64,000 nt of DNA from Flavobacterium hibernum. GTDB lineage: Bacteria; Bacteroidota; Bacteroidia; Flavobacteriales; Flavobacteriaceae. Both the position numbers and the translations under genes were made by a program. This document shows positions 24,954 through 32,899 of this stretch, piece after piece. The stretch spans positions 17,665-81,664 of the forward strand of contig NZ_JPRK01000019.1 of assembly GCF_000832125.1 (NCBI RefSeq), written 5' to 3'. Positions within the stretch are counted from its first letter, which is position 1, and every line of letters begins with the position of its first letter. Below the pieces are notes generated by a model. It had not been told where the DNA came from. It did no database searches and saw only the letters and a program-made list of their open reading frames with translations.

Positions 24954-26306
24954 TTATCTCGGCATTCCGCCTGGCATTCCTTTCATACCTCCCATCATTT
25001 TCATCAAGTTTTTTCCGCCTGGACCTTGCATCATTTTCATCATTTTGCTCATTTGGTCGAATTGCTTCATTAACTGATTTACTTGCTCGACTTTGGTTCC
25101 GGAACCTTTTGCGATTCTGGCTTTTCTTTTTACGTCGATTATGGCAGGTTTACTTCTTTCGATTGGCGTCATCGAGTGAATGATAGCTTCAATATGTTTA
25201 AAAGCATCATCTTCTATTTCTACATCTTTCATGGCTTTTGAAGCTCCTGGTATCATTCCTACCAAGTCTTTCATATTACCCATTTTCTTTACTTGCTGAA
25301 TTTGCGTTAAGAAATCATCAAAACCAAATTCGTTTTTAGCAATTTTCTTTTGAAGTTTTCTTGCTTCTTCTTCATCAAATTGTTCTTGTGCTCTTTCCAC
25401 AAGAGATACAACGTCTCCCATACCTAAGATACGCTCGGCCATACGATCTGGATAGAAAACATCGATTGCTTCCATCTTCTCTCCTGTACCTACAAATTTG
25501 ATTGGTTTGTTTACAACCGATTTAATCGAGATTGCAGCTCCACCACGTGTATCTCCATCTAATTTTGTTAAAATAACTCCATCAAAGTTCAAGATATCGT
25601 TGAAGGCTTTTGCTGTATTTACAGCATCTTGTCCTGTCATTGCATCAACAACAAACAATGTTTCCTGAGGCTCAATTGCTTTGTGTACACGTGCAATTTC
25701 GTCCATCATTTCCTGATCTACTGCTAAACGACCTGCAGTATCGACGATAACTACATTAAAACCGTTTGCTTTTGCATGTTTGATTGCGTTTTGAGCAATT
25801 TCAACAGGATTTTTATTTTCTGGTTCTGAGTATACCTCAACACCTATTTGATCTCCTACTACATGTAATTGATTAATCGCCGCAGGACGGTAGATATCAC
25901 ACGCTACAAGTAGTGGTTTTTTATTTTTCTTTGTCTTTAAAAAATTCGCAAGTTTTCCTGAGAAAGTTGTTTTACCAGAACCTTGCAATCCTGACATTAA
26001 GATAATGCTTGGATTTCCAGAAAGATTTACTCCTGCAACATCGCCACCCATTAATTCCGTTAGTTCATCTTTTACTAACTTCACCAATAATTGTCCTGGT
26101 TGAAGTGTTGTTAAAACGTCCTGACCAATTGCTTTTTCTTTTACTTTGGTTGTAAAATCTTTAGCAATTTTAAAGTTAACATCGGCATCAAGTAAGGCAC
26201 GACGAACTTCTTTTAAGGTATCGGCAACGTTTACTTCTGTAATTTTACCGTGCCCTTTTAATATATGGAAGGCTTTATCTAACTTATCACTTAAATTATC
26301 AAACAT
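24954..26306 (-). CDS. ffh: signal recognition particle protein (SRP54 GTPase)
   Basis: Ffh binds the 4.5S RNA and signal sequences of nascent inner-membrane proteins and docks with FtsY. The 450-residue protein shows the N domain helices, the G domain with MSGLQGSGKTTFSGKL (P loop), DIYRPAAINQL, VDTAGRLA, TKLDGDTRGGAA, and a C-terminal M domain rich in Met (QMSKMMKMMQGPGGKNLMKMM). Everything needed is present. A full promoter precedes it. The 4.5S RNA gene is not evident in the window. Confidence 0.98.
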   Translation of the reverse strand: MFDNLSDKLDKAFHILKGHGKITEVNVADTLKEVRRALLDADVNFKIAKDFTTKVKEKAIGQDVLTTLQPGQLLVKLVKDELTELMGGDVAGVNLSGNPSIILMSGLQGSGKTTFSGKLANFLKTKKNKKPLLVACDIYRPAAINQLHVVGDQIGVEVYSEPENKNPVEIAQNAIKHAKANGFNVVIVDTAGRLAVDQEMMDEIARVHKAIEPQETLFVVDAMTGQDAVNTAKAFNDILNFDGVILTKLDGDTRGGAAISIKSVVNKPIKFVGTGEKMEAIDVFYPDRMAERILGMGDVVSLVERAQEQFDEEEARKLQKKIAKNEFGFDDFLTQIQQVKKMGNMKDLVGMIPGASKAMKDVEIEDDAFKHIEAIIHSMTPIERSKPAIIDVKRKARIAKGSGTKVEQVNQLMKQFDQMSKMMKMMQGPGGKNLMKMMGGMKGMPGGMPR

Positions 26307-26328
26307 ACTATTTTCTTTATTTGAAGTG

Positions 26329-26359
26329 CAAAGATAATCTAATTAGACATTTCAGGCAA
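26329..26359 (-). promoter_or_regulatory. promoter TTG-N20-TATCTTTG for ffh
   Basis: On the - strand TTG (complement of 26357-26359) and TATCTTTG (complement of 26329-26336) are 20 bases apart; the ATG is 22 bases downstream of the -7 element. Confidence 0.7.
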
Positions 26360-26392
26360 TTTTTATTTAAGTACAAAGTACGTTTTGATTTT

Positions 26393-26540
26393 ACCGCAAA
26401 GTGCGCGAAGTATTACGCAAAGTTCGCTATGTTTTTTGCTCGCAAAGTCACGAAAGCGCAAAGTTTTTTTGTTTCACGCAGATTTAAAAAGGTTTATGCG
26501 GATTGTAAAAATCTTTGTAATCCTTTAATCTGTGGCTATA
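26393..26540. repeat. dispersed repeat block (CGCAAAGT-type)
   Basis: The gap between ffh and the MBOAT gene is made of words such as ACCGCAAAGTGCGCGAAG, TACGCAAAGTTCGC, CGCAAAGTCACGAAAGCG, then TTTCACGCAGATTTAAAAAGG and a GTAATCCTTTAATCTGTGG stretch. Such text recurs between Flavobacterium genes. An open frame across it (26321-26605, +) is made only of this repeat and is not credible as a gene. Confidence 0.6.
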
Positions 26541-26578
26541 AATATAAAAGGCGCAAAAGAAAAAACCTTTGCGCCTTT
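26541..26578 (-). terminator. terminator after the MBOAT operon
   Basis: AAAGGCGCAAA (26547-26557) pairs exactly with TTTGCGCCTTT (26568-26578); on the - strand TTTTATATTTAT follows. It lies 24 bases after the MBOAT stop and is embedded in the repeat block. Confidence 0.65.
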
Positions 26579-26601
26579 GTAACTTTGTCTTTGAACCTTC
26601 T

Positions 26602-28287
26602 TTAAAACTGAAAGTAAATAAAAGGCTGTGAACCCGCAACTGCGGTTGCATAAACGATCCAGTAAACGAAACCTAGAATTATTGCTTTTCCTATTAATGG
26701 TGTTTTATCAAAAACAAATTTCATTTTTGAGGTGATAACTTCTGGCAAGAAGTGCCAAACATATCCAAACAACATTAACAAAAACACATTTTTATATCCT
26801 ATCACTATTGCTTGCCAATGTTCTGGCTCAAAAGTTAACTGCCCAATATTGTTGATTACTTGTATGGCTGTTTCGAAATCTCTTGCGCGGAAAAAGATCC
26901 AACAGAAAACTACAAAATGAAATGTGATTAAAATTGAAAAGAATCTCCATAAAAAATTTGGGCCTTTACCCTCTTTTTTAGACGGAAAAAATTCCATGAA
27001 AATTTTATGTACAGCTAATGCTAAACCATGTAATGCTCCCCAAACTATAAACTGCGCTCCTGCTCCATGCCATAATCCTCCTAAAAGCATTGTGGTAAAT
27101 AAGTTAAAGTTGGTTACTAGAGTTTGATGTTTTTTCTTTGATAGCAAAAATGTTAAAGAGAATAATACAATTGCCCCAATTGCGATTCCTAACGGAATAT
27201 AACTTTCGGCTACATTTGAGATTCCCCAAAGTAATAATCCGAAGAAGAATAAACTCGGGAATAAAAATCCTGCAAATGTTCCTTCTCTATTTCCTCCAAT
27301 AGAAATATATAAGAAATCTTTTAGCCAAGTTGATAACGAAATATGCCATCTTCTCCAGAAATCTGTAATCGAAGTCGATTTATACGGCGTTCTAAAGTTG
27401 GCTGGTAATTTGAATCCTAACAACAATGCGATTCCAATTGCCATATCTGAATATCCTGAAAAGTCACAATAAATTTGAATGGCGTATCCATAAGATGCCA
27501 TTAAATTTTCGAAAGATGTATAATTCATTGGCGTGTCAAAAACACGATCTACGAAGTTTATTGATATGTAATTTGAAATTACTGTTTTCTTAATTAATCC
27601 TCCAATGATTAAAAACAAAGCGTTGTTGACATCTTGCTTTGTCAAGTTTAATTTTTGATAAATTTGAGGTAAGAAATCTTTTGCTCTAACAATTGGCCCG
27701 GCAACTAACTGAGGGAAAAATGAAACGAAAAACAGATATTCGATATAATTTTTTGTTGGCTTAATTTCTTCACGATAAATTTCAATGATGTAACTCATCG
27801 ACTGAAAGGTATAGAATGAAATTCCGACAGGAAGAAAAACATCATGAAGCTGGTAATTACCATGAAACATATCATTGAATGTCACGATCATGAAGTTCAT
27901 GTATTTAAAATACCCAAGCAATCCTAAATTTAGGATTACACTTATTACAAGATAAATTTTCTTTGTGCTGTCTTTTGTTGCTTTATAAATAATCTGGCTC
28001 AAACCATAATCAACGACAGAGGAAAGTAGCAAGAGTAAAAAATAAATTCCGCTTGACTTATAATAAAAGAAAAGCGAAAAGAGAATAACGTATGTTAATC
28101 TTAAATAGAATGTTTTGCGTAAAAAAGCATACACAAAATAAAAAACCAGAAACAACCCTAAGAACAAACCTGTATTAAATAACAACTTTTCTTCTGGATT
28201 GTATATAAACCAACTTTTTGCTTGTTCTAAAGTAATTTCTCCAAAATTCTGAACAAACCAATTATTTATGCTATCAATTGTAATCAA
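26602..28287 (-). CDS. MBOAT family O-acyltransferase (AlgI/DltB/PatA type)
   Basis: The 561-residue membrane protein has about eleven to thirteen hydrophobic segments and the MBOAT marks: FLPVGISFYTFQSMSYIIEIYR, RGxxxR-like IVRAKDFLPQI, CDFSGYSDMAIGIALLLGF, FWRRWHISLSTWLKDFLYI and the putative active-site His block MLLGGLWHGAGAQFIVWGALHG. Relatives pass acetyl or alanyl groups across the inner membrane to alginate, peptidoglycan, teichoic acid or other polymers. The start is TTG at 28287, one base after the stop of the LysM/SGNH gene, so the three genes form a tight operon; the SGNH partners probably finish the transfer in the periplasm. Confidence 0.92.
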   Translation of the reverse strand: MITIDSINNWFVQNFGEITLEQAKSWFIYNPEEKLLFNTGLFLGLFLVFYFVYAFLRKTFYLRLTYVILFSLFFYYKSSGIYFLLLLLSSVVDYGLSQIIYKATKDSTKKIYLVISVILNLGLLGYFKYMNFMIVTFNDMFHGNYQLHDVFLPVGISFYTFQSMSYIIEIYREEIKPTKNYIEYLFFVSFFPQLVAGPIVRAKDFLPQIYQKLNLTKQDVNNALFLIIGGLIKKTVISNYISINFVDRVFDTPMNYTSFENLMASYGYAIQIYCDFSGYSDMAIGIALLLGFKLPANFRTPYKSTSITDFWRRWHISLSTWLKDFLYISIGGNREGTFAGFLFPSLFFFGLLLWGISNVAESYIPLGIAIGAIVLFSLTFLLSKKKHQTLVTNFNLFTTMLLGGLWHGAGAQFIVWGALHGLALAVHKIFMEFFPSKKEGKGPNFLWRFFSILITFHFVVFCWIFFRARDFETAIQVINNIGQLTFEPEHWQAIVIGYKNVFLLMLFGYVWHFLPEVITSKMKFVFDKTPLIGKAIILGFVYWIVYATAVAGSQPFIYFQF

Positions 28288-28288
28288 C

Positions 28289-29710
28289 TTAATTTTTTAA
28301 TTTAAAATTATCGTATGCTTTTAAAAATGCTTCTGTAAACAAATTTCCTTGTTTTTCGTATCCTTTTTTAGAATAATGAACCCAATCCGGGCCAATAAGT
28401 CCTGTTGCTTTTAAACTTCGGATTCCGTCAAAACCACCAAATTCGTTGTATAAATCCCAAACGGCAAAACCATCTGTTTGGGCAGCTTCAATAATTGCTT
28501 TTGCATAATCACGTACGTAAACATTCGGTTTTCTTGCTTTTAATAAAGACGGTGGCGGCGTCATAACAATTATTGGAACTTCTATATTTTGTGCTTTTAT
28601 ATTGCTTATAAACTTTCGTAATTCGCTTATATATGCAGCGGCTTCCATATGATCATAACTTTCGTTTGTTCCCAATGAAAAAAGCAATAAATCCGGATGT
28701 AAGGCTTTTAATTGTTCAAAGAATAACGGATATTTATTGTAATCCGAGAATTTAGCACCATTTACTCCAATATTACTGTACATTAATCCTGGAGCATCTT
28801 TCTCTAAAATAATACCATTAAGCTCATATTTATCAGCATTTTTATTGGGTATCAAATAAATTTTATCCGATGCTTTATCTGAATGATAGGAATGGGTAAA
28901 AGAATCTGACTCAAGATCTAAAGAAACAAACTCTGAACTTGTAATGTTTTTGGGTCTTGTTTCATTCGTTACAATTTTTAAGGTTCTTCCTGCCCGAATA
29001 TTATTTGACTTTAAATGATTATCTCTCTTGATTTCGGCAACAGAAATATTATACTTGTCGGCAATTGTCGAAATAGCTTCGCCTTTTTTAATTTTATGTG
29101 TAATAACCTTTCGCTCTGTAGACTGTATGGTTTTAGTTTGAGATGATGTAGCCAAATCAAACATATTCTCATTTTTGGGCGTAACAATATGAATGGTATT
29201 AAACCTGTATGCTGTATCTTTTATATTCAATTCAACAGCAAAACCTCCAGCATCTCTCCACAGGGCAATTCCGCTTAAACCAACTGGAACATTTTTGTAA
29301 GGATGGATATTTCTATAACTTTCCCAAGCCCTGTTTGAATAAAAACGCTCATTGTAAGAACCATTTGTTTTTGCTAACTGATAGGGGAAAACTAAACCAC
29401 GACCTGCATTTCCAAATTTTTGCTGTAGATTCTTTCTAACTTCATTGGTCATTAAATCACTTTGAATATGAGAATCTCCAATATGTACAATACTTATTTT
29501 TTGATTATTATGATTTTCGTTCTCTTTTAATTTCTTAAAAAAACGCTCTAAGACTTTCGCATTATAAATTCTGTCTTCAGAAAAAGAATCAACTGTTGTT
29601 GTATCGACTTTATGAATCATGTTTTTTGTTATTGGCGGTGAATCTGTCTTTTGCGTTTTATCATTTGTTGCGAAAAAAAGACAACAAATGAAAATAATAA
29701 GTCTACTCAT
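28289..29710 (-). CDS. SGNH/GDSL hydrolase-fold protein with a LysM insert
   Basis: The 473-residue exported protein has an N-terminal hydrophobic signal (1-15), an SGNH domain split by a LysM module, and all four SGNH blocks: GDSH with Ser80, GVNGA (315-319), SLGTNE (345-350), and DWVHYSKKGYE with Asp442 and His445. The LysM motif (about 203-246, THKIKKGEAISTIADKYNIS) binds N-acetylglucosamine polymers such as peptidoglycan. The protein thus looks like a periplasmic acetyltransferase or esterase held on a glycan, working with the MBOAT gene next to it, as PatB or AlgX/AlgJ do in other systems. Its start overlaps the end of the upstream SGNH gene by 8 bases. Confidence 0.88.
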   Translation of the reverse strand: MSRLIIFICCLFFATNDKTQKTDSPPITKNMIHKVDTTTVDSFSEDRIYNAKVLERFFKKLKENENHNNQKISIVHIGDSHIQSDLMTNEVRKNLQQKFGNAGRGLVFPYQLAKTNGSYNERFYSNRAWESYRNIHPYKNVPVGLSGIALWRDAGGFAVELNIKDTAYRFNTIHIVTPKNENMFDLATSSQTKTIQSTERKVITHKIKKGEAISTIADKYNISVAEIKRDNHLKSNNIRAGRTLKIVTNETRPKNITSSEFVSLDLESDSFTHSYHSDKASDKIYLIPNKNADKYELNGIILEKDAPGLMYSNIGVNGAKFSDYNKYPLFFEQLKALHPDLLLFSLGTNESYDHMEAAAYISELRKFISNIKAQNIEVPIIVMTPPPSLLKARKPNVYVRDYAKAIIEAAQTDGFAVWDLYNEFGGFDGIRSLKATGLIGPDWVHYSKKGYEKQGNLFTEAFLKAYDNFKLKN

Positions 29711-31187
29711 TTACACTATCTTTTTTTACAGATACGGAATCTGTTTTTGTTTTCCTGACTGCTTTTGGCTTACTACCATTAGTGTCTCTATTTTGGCGTA
29801 ACACTTTATATTGCTCGTATCCTTTGTTTAGCTGATCGTATAATAGTTTACCAATAGCTTTTGCTCCGCGCTGATTAAAATGTGTATAATCTTTATTGGC
29901 TTTTGCCGGCGATTCGTCAACCCATTTTACCATTGATCCGTCGCCTCCCATTAAAGTGTATAAATTGACAAATCCGGATTCTGTATCCAGCGCATATCTT
30001 TTTTGCGCTTTCATTAAAGGAACTACTGCCGAGTCTGTTTTCATTTCCAGATCATACTTTGTAGATTTATCTGCTGTTGAAATAATCAATATTGAAACTC
30101 CTGGGAAAGATTCTTTAATTTTATTTACAGCCTTTGTCATTCCTCTTTGGTACCACGAATAATTCTTGGTTCCATAATTTAAAACATTGGTTCCGTAATG
30201 CAAAATGATCAAGTCATATTTCAAATTGTTATTGAATCCTTGCATTACATTTGCATTAAACATCGAGATTGGTAATCCTGAATTTCCTCTTTGAGAAAAA
30301 TTATCAACGTGAACTCCTATTCCGTTATCAAAATTGAATCCATAAATTGGAATTGAATCGGCGTGTATAAAATTAGCTTTAAAAGCTTTTATGCTTCCCG
30401 AACTCACTTTTAAGGTATTTATTAAATTATTAGGAACCAGACTTTTTCTAAGTGTATCTTTCCCGATAATAAAATTCACATTTCCTTTTTTGTTTGCTCG
30501 TCCGTAAAACAATGTTGGATTATCTAATGTGTTCACATTTTTATTAAGTCCTGCTTCGTATTGAACCCAGGTTGTATTTACTTTATCATTGGCAAAAAAC
30601 ACGTGACCGTTTACTCCAAACGGACTAATTGGATTTTTGACATTTAAATATGATAATGTTTTCCAGTTTTTAGAATAGGTAGATTTTACAGAACCTCTCG
30701 ATGCTGCAGATTCTGAAGTTATAGAAACAAAACCAACTCCGTTTCCTCCAAAGCGTTCCTGATAATTAGATCGAACGTCCTGTACGATTAAATCTCCATC
30801 TGTCATTGAATCTCCGTAGTAAGCGATTCTTACTTTAGATTGTGGATTTTTCTCGAGTTGATATAATTTTTCGTAAAAAGAAATCAGGTATTGAAATCCT
30901 TTATAATTATCAAAAGTTTCAGATGGAAATTCGATTCCTTCGGCTGGATTAAATGTAATTTTTTCTCCCGCTTCCTGCTTTTCACTTTCGCTAAGACTAT
31001 CGCCTTTTTGAGACAAAGAGTCGTTTGCTACTGACTCTAAAAGCAAGCTGTCAATAAGTACATTTTTGGAATCTACTTTACTATCCGGAAAAATTTTATC
31101 TGGTAAGATTTGCTTGAATCCAATGAAAGCTACAAATGCTAATGCTACAATTGCAAAAGACTGAAAGAAATAAGATTTTGTATTCAC
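29703..31187 (-). CDS. SGNH/GDSL hydrolase-fold membrane-anchored protein
   Basis: The 494-residue protein has an N-terminal membrane anchor (about 7-26), a Ser/Asp/Glu-rich linker (about 40-85) and an SGNH domain: YYGDSMTDGD with Ser127, a GxxG block near GNGVGFVS, HYGTNVLNYG, and DYTHFNQRGAKAIG with the closing Asp and His. The C-terminus is basic (about 460-494). It resembles the LysM-bearing neighbour in fold but lacks LysM; the two could act in sequence. The start is GTG at 31187; no ATG lies nearby. TATCTTTG on the - strand at 31263-31270, some 75 bases upstream, could be the operon's -7 element, but no TTG partner is seen. Confidence 0.85.
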   Translation of the reverse strand: MNTKSYFFQSFAIVALAFVAFIGFKQILPDKIFPDSKVDSKNVLIDSLLLESVANDSLSQKGDSLSESEKQEAGEKITFNPAEGIEFPSETFDNYKGFQYLISFYEKLYQLEKNPQSKVRIAYYGDSMTDGDLIVQDVRSNYQERFGGNGVGFVSITSESAASRGSVKSTYSKNWKTLSYLNVKNPISPFGVNGHVFFANDKVNTTWVQYEAGLNKNVNTLDNPTLFYGRANKKGNVNFIIGKDTLRKSLVPNNLINTLKVSSGSIKAFKANFIHADSIPIYGFNFDNGIGVHVDNFSQRGNSGLPISMFNANVMQGFNNNLKYDLIILHYGTNVLNYGTKNYSWYQRGMTKAVNKIKESFPGVSILIISTADKSTKYDLEMKTDSAVVPLMKAQKRYALDTESGFVNLYTLMGGDGSMVKWVDESPAKANKDYTHFNQRGAKAIGKLLYDQLNKGYEQYKVLRQNRDTNGSKPKAVRKTKTDSVSVKKDSVNE

Positions 31188-31310
31188 TCGTGATAATAAT
31201 TTTAAAGAATGGGATTACAAATAAGCAGTTGCGATTTTTGTCAATCCTAAAAAAAATACGTGCAAAGATAGAATTAAACATTAATTTTTAATCGTTTTTT
31301 GACGATTAAA

Positions 31311-31348
31311 ATAAAAACAAAAAAAAGAGGTCAGATAAATCTAACCTC
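31311..31348 (-). terminator. terminator after the HmuY-like gene
   Basis: GAGGTCAGAT (31327-31336) pairs with ATCTAACCTC (31339-31348) with one mismatch; on the - strand a long T run follows. Confidence 0.8.
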
Positions 31349-31460
31349 TCTCAAAAAAAAATAAAAAAACAAAGCTAATGATTAACTGAATTTTTAATGT
31401 TTTCTATTAAAAACCAGAACAAAATGTTCTTGATAATCTTTAATTTTTTTGTCTTATAAT

Positions 31461-32876
31461 TTATTTCAATATAGCATATTGGAATGTTGGGTGACCTCTT
31501 TCTAAATCAGCTTTAGCACCACCTGTAAATTTCAATTTATAAACATTTCCAGCAGGATCTTTAATTACAAAGAAACGGTCTGTTCTCAATACAAATTGAG
31601 TCATTGGATTTCCGTCAGGACCAGGAGCACTTGTACTTCTCCAGTTTGATCCAATGTTTCTTTGATCTGCAGTAAATTTAGTATTATCAACATTTGCTAA
31701 TGTAAAAGCCTCATAAGTAAATGCAGAAGTTAAAACTTGATACGCTTTTGCATTACCGTTTAAGTTGTTAGTAACATAATCTGGGTAGAAATATGGTACC
31801 ATTGTCGCTCCATTAGGAATAACGTTTACGAAAGTTGTAAAGTTAATATCCCATTGATTTTTTTGTGGTTCAACATTTACTACTTTTTTATCGATTAGGC
31901 TTAAAAATGTAAAATTGTATGCACTATTTTTAGAAATTACAATTTCTTCGTGAGTAGTTGAAGCAATATCAGCATATTGAACTTTGTAGTCGCTTCCGCT
32001 TCTTAAAACTCTAATTTTTTTCCATCCTCTAGTGTCTCCTCCAGCAGCTCCTTCTTTTCCTAAAACTGGCGCAGCAGCAGCTGGTTTGTTCCCTAGGTAA
32101 AGTAAATATACTTTGTTATCAGAATCTGTAGATGAAACCGCAGCAATAGCCGTTTTTGTAATATCTCCTGCTGAATCATCAACTTGCTCAGGAAATCCTG
32201 TTCCTTGTGCAATAATCATCGTTTCATCTACAACCTGAACTTCGTCAATATTGGTACTTTTTAATTGTTTCGCAGCCATTTTCACAGAATTGTTCAAAAC
32301 TACTCTAAAATCAGCACCTGAATAAAATCCTAAATCCCAAGAATTTCTAACTGCAGACGTCATTTTTCCACTGCTTAAATCAACATAAACTTGGTTTGGT
32401 TCTAATGGACCTCCAACTTCTGGTGACAAAGCTGTTCCTAAAGATGCTGCTTCGTTAAAGTTTAACTGAATTGTTTTATTACTTGATATCTGTCCACCAA
32501 AAGAAGTTCCTGAAATAGTAAAAACTACATTTTTAACCTCAGTTGCAGTGGCGTTTTTAATTTTATTAAAAGTAAACTCAACCGAAGTTGCATCTTTTGG
32601 AAATGACACTACTACTTTTTTTGAAGCTGCAGCAGGTGTTGTTGTATAATCTGTAGTATAAGCTACTGCAGTTTCAGTTACATCAAGAGTAATCGTTCCA
32701 GCAACAGGAGCTGGCTTAGAGAATTTTATTTGAACCGGTGTTGCATCACTTGTCAAATTATACGAAGCTTCTGCAAACGCAACAGCAACATCTGATTGCG
32801 GAGCATTATCGTCATTATTACATGCCGTAAAAGCAAGAAAGACGAAAGTAAGAATTAAGATAAAGTTCTTTTTCAT
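31461..32876 (-). CDS. HmuY-like heme-binding lipoprotein
   Basis: The 471-residue protein has a lipoprotein signal (MKKNFILILTFVFLAFTAC, lipid Cys19), a beta-sandwich-like N-terminal part (about 25-150, alternating Thr/Val strands) and from about 155 a HmuY domain: VYVDLSSGKMTSAVRNSWDL, then GFYSGADFRVVLNNSVKMAAKQL, and WDINFTTFVNVIPNG, WRSTSAPGPDGNP. HmuY of Porphyromonas gingivalis is a surface hemophore that passes heme to the receptor HmuR; it is only about half as long. The heme-ligand His or Met cannot be assigned here. The gene follows the TonB-dependent receptor by 23 bases in one operon, which supports the call. Confidence 0.85.
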   Translation of the reverse strand: MKKNFILILTFVFLAFTACNNDDNAPQSDVAVAFAEASYNLTSDATPVQIKFSKPAPVAGTITLDVTETAVAYTTDYTTTPAAASKKVVVSFPKDATSVEFTFNKIKNATATEVKNVVFTISGTSFGGQISSNKTIQLNFNEAASLGTALSPEVGGPLEPNQVYVDLSSGKMTSAVRNSWDLGFYSGADFRVVLNNSVKMAAKQLKSTNIDEVQVVDETMIIAQGTGFPEQVDDSAGDITKTAIAAVSSTDSDNKVYLLYLGNKPAAAAPVLGKEGAAGGDTRGWKKIRVLRSGSDYKVQYADIASTTHEEIVISKNSAYNFTFLSLIDKKVVNVEPQKNQWDINFTTFVNVIPNGATMVPYFYPDYVTNNLNGNAKAYQVLTSAFTYEAFTLANVDNTKFTADQRNIGSNWRSTSAPGPDGNPMTQFVLRTDRFFVIKDPAGNVYKLKFTGGAKADLERGHPTFQYAILK

Positions 32877-32899
32877 AGTATTTAAGGTATTTAATATAT

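Noticed and set aside
26321..26605. 94-residue open frame on the + strand
   Set aside because: It runs over the CGCAAAGT-type repeat block and a hairpin terminator; its Lys/Cys/Tyr-rich composition matches no protein.
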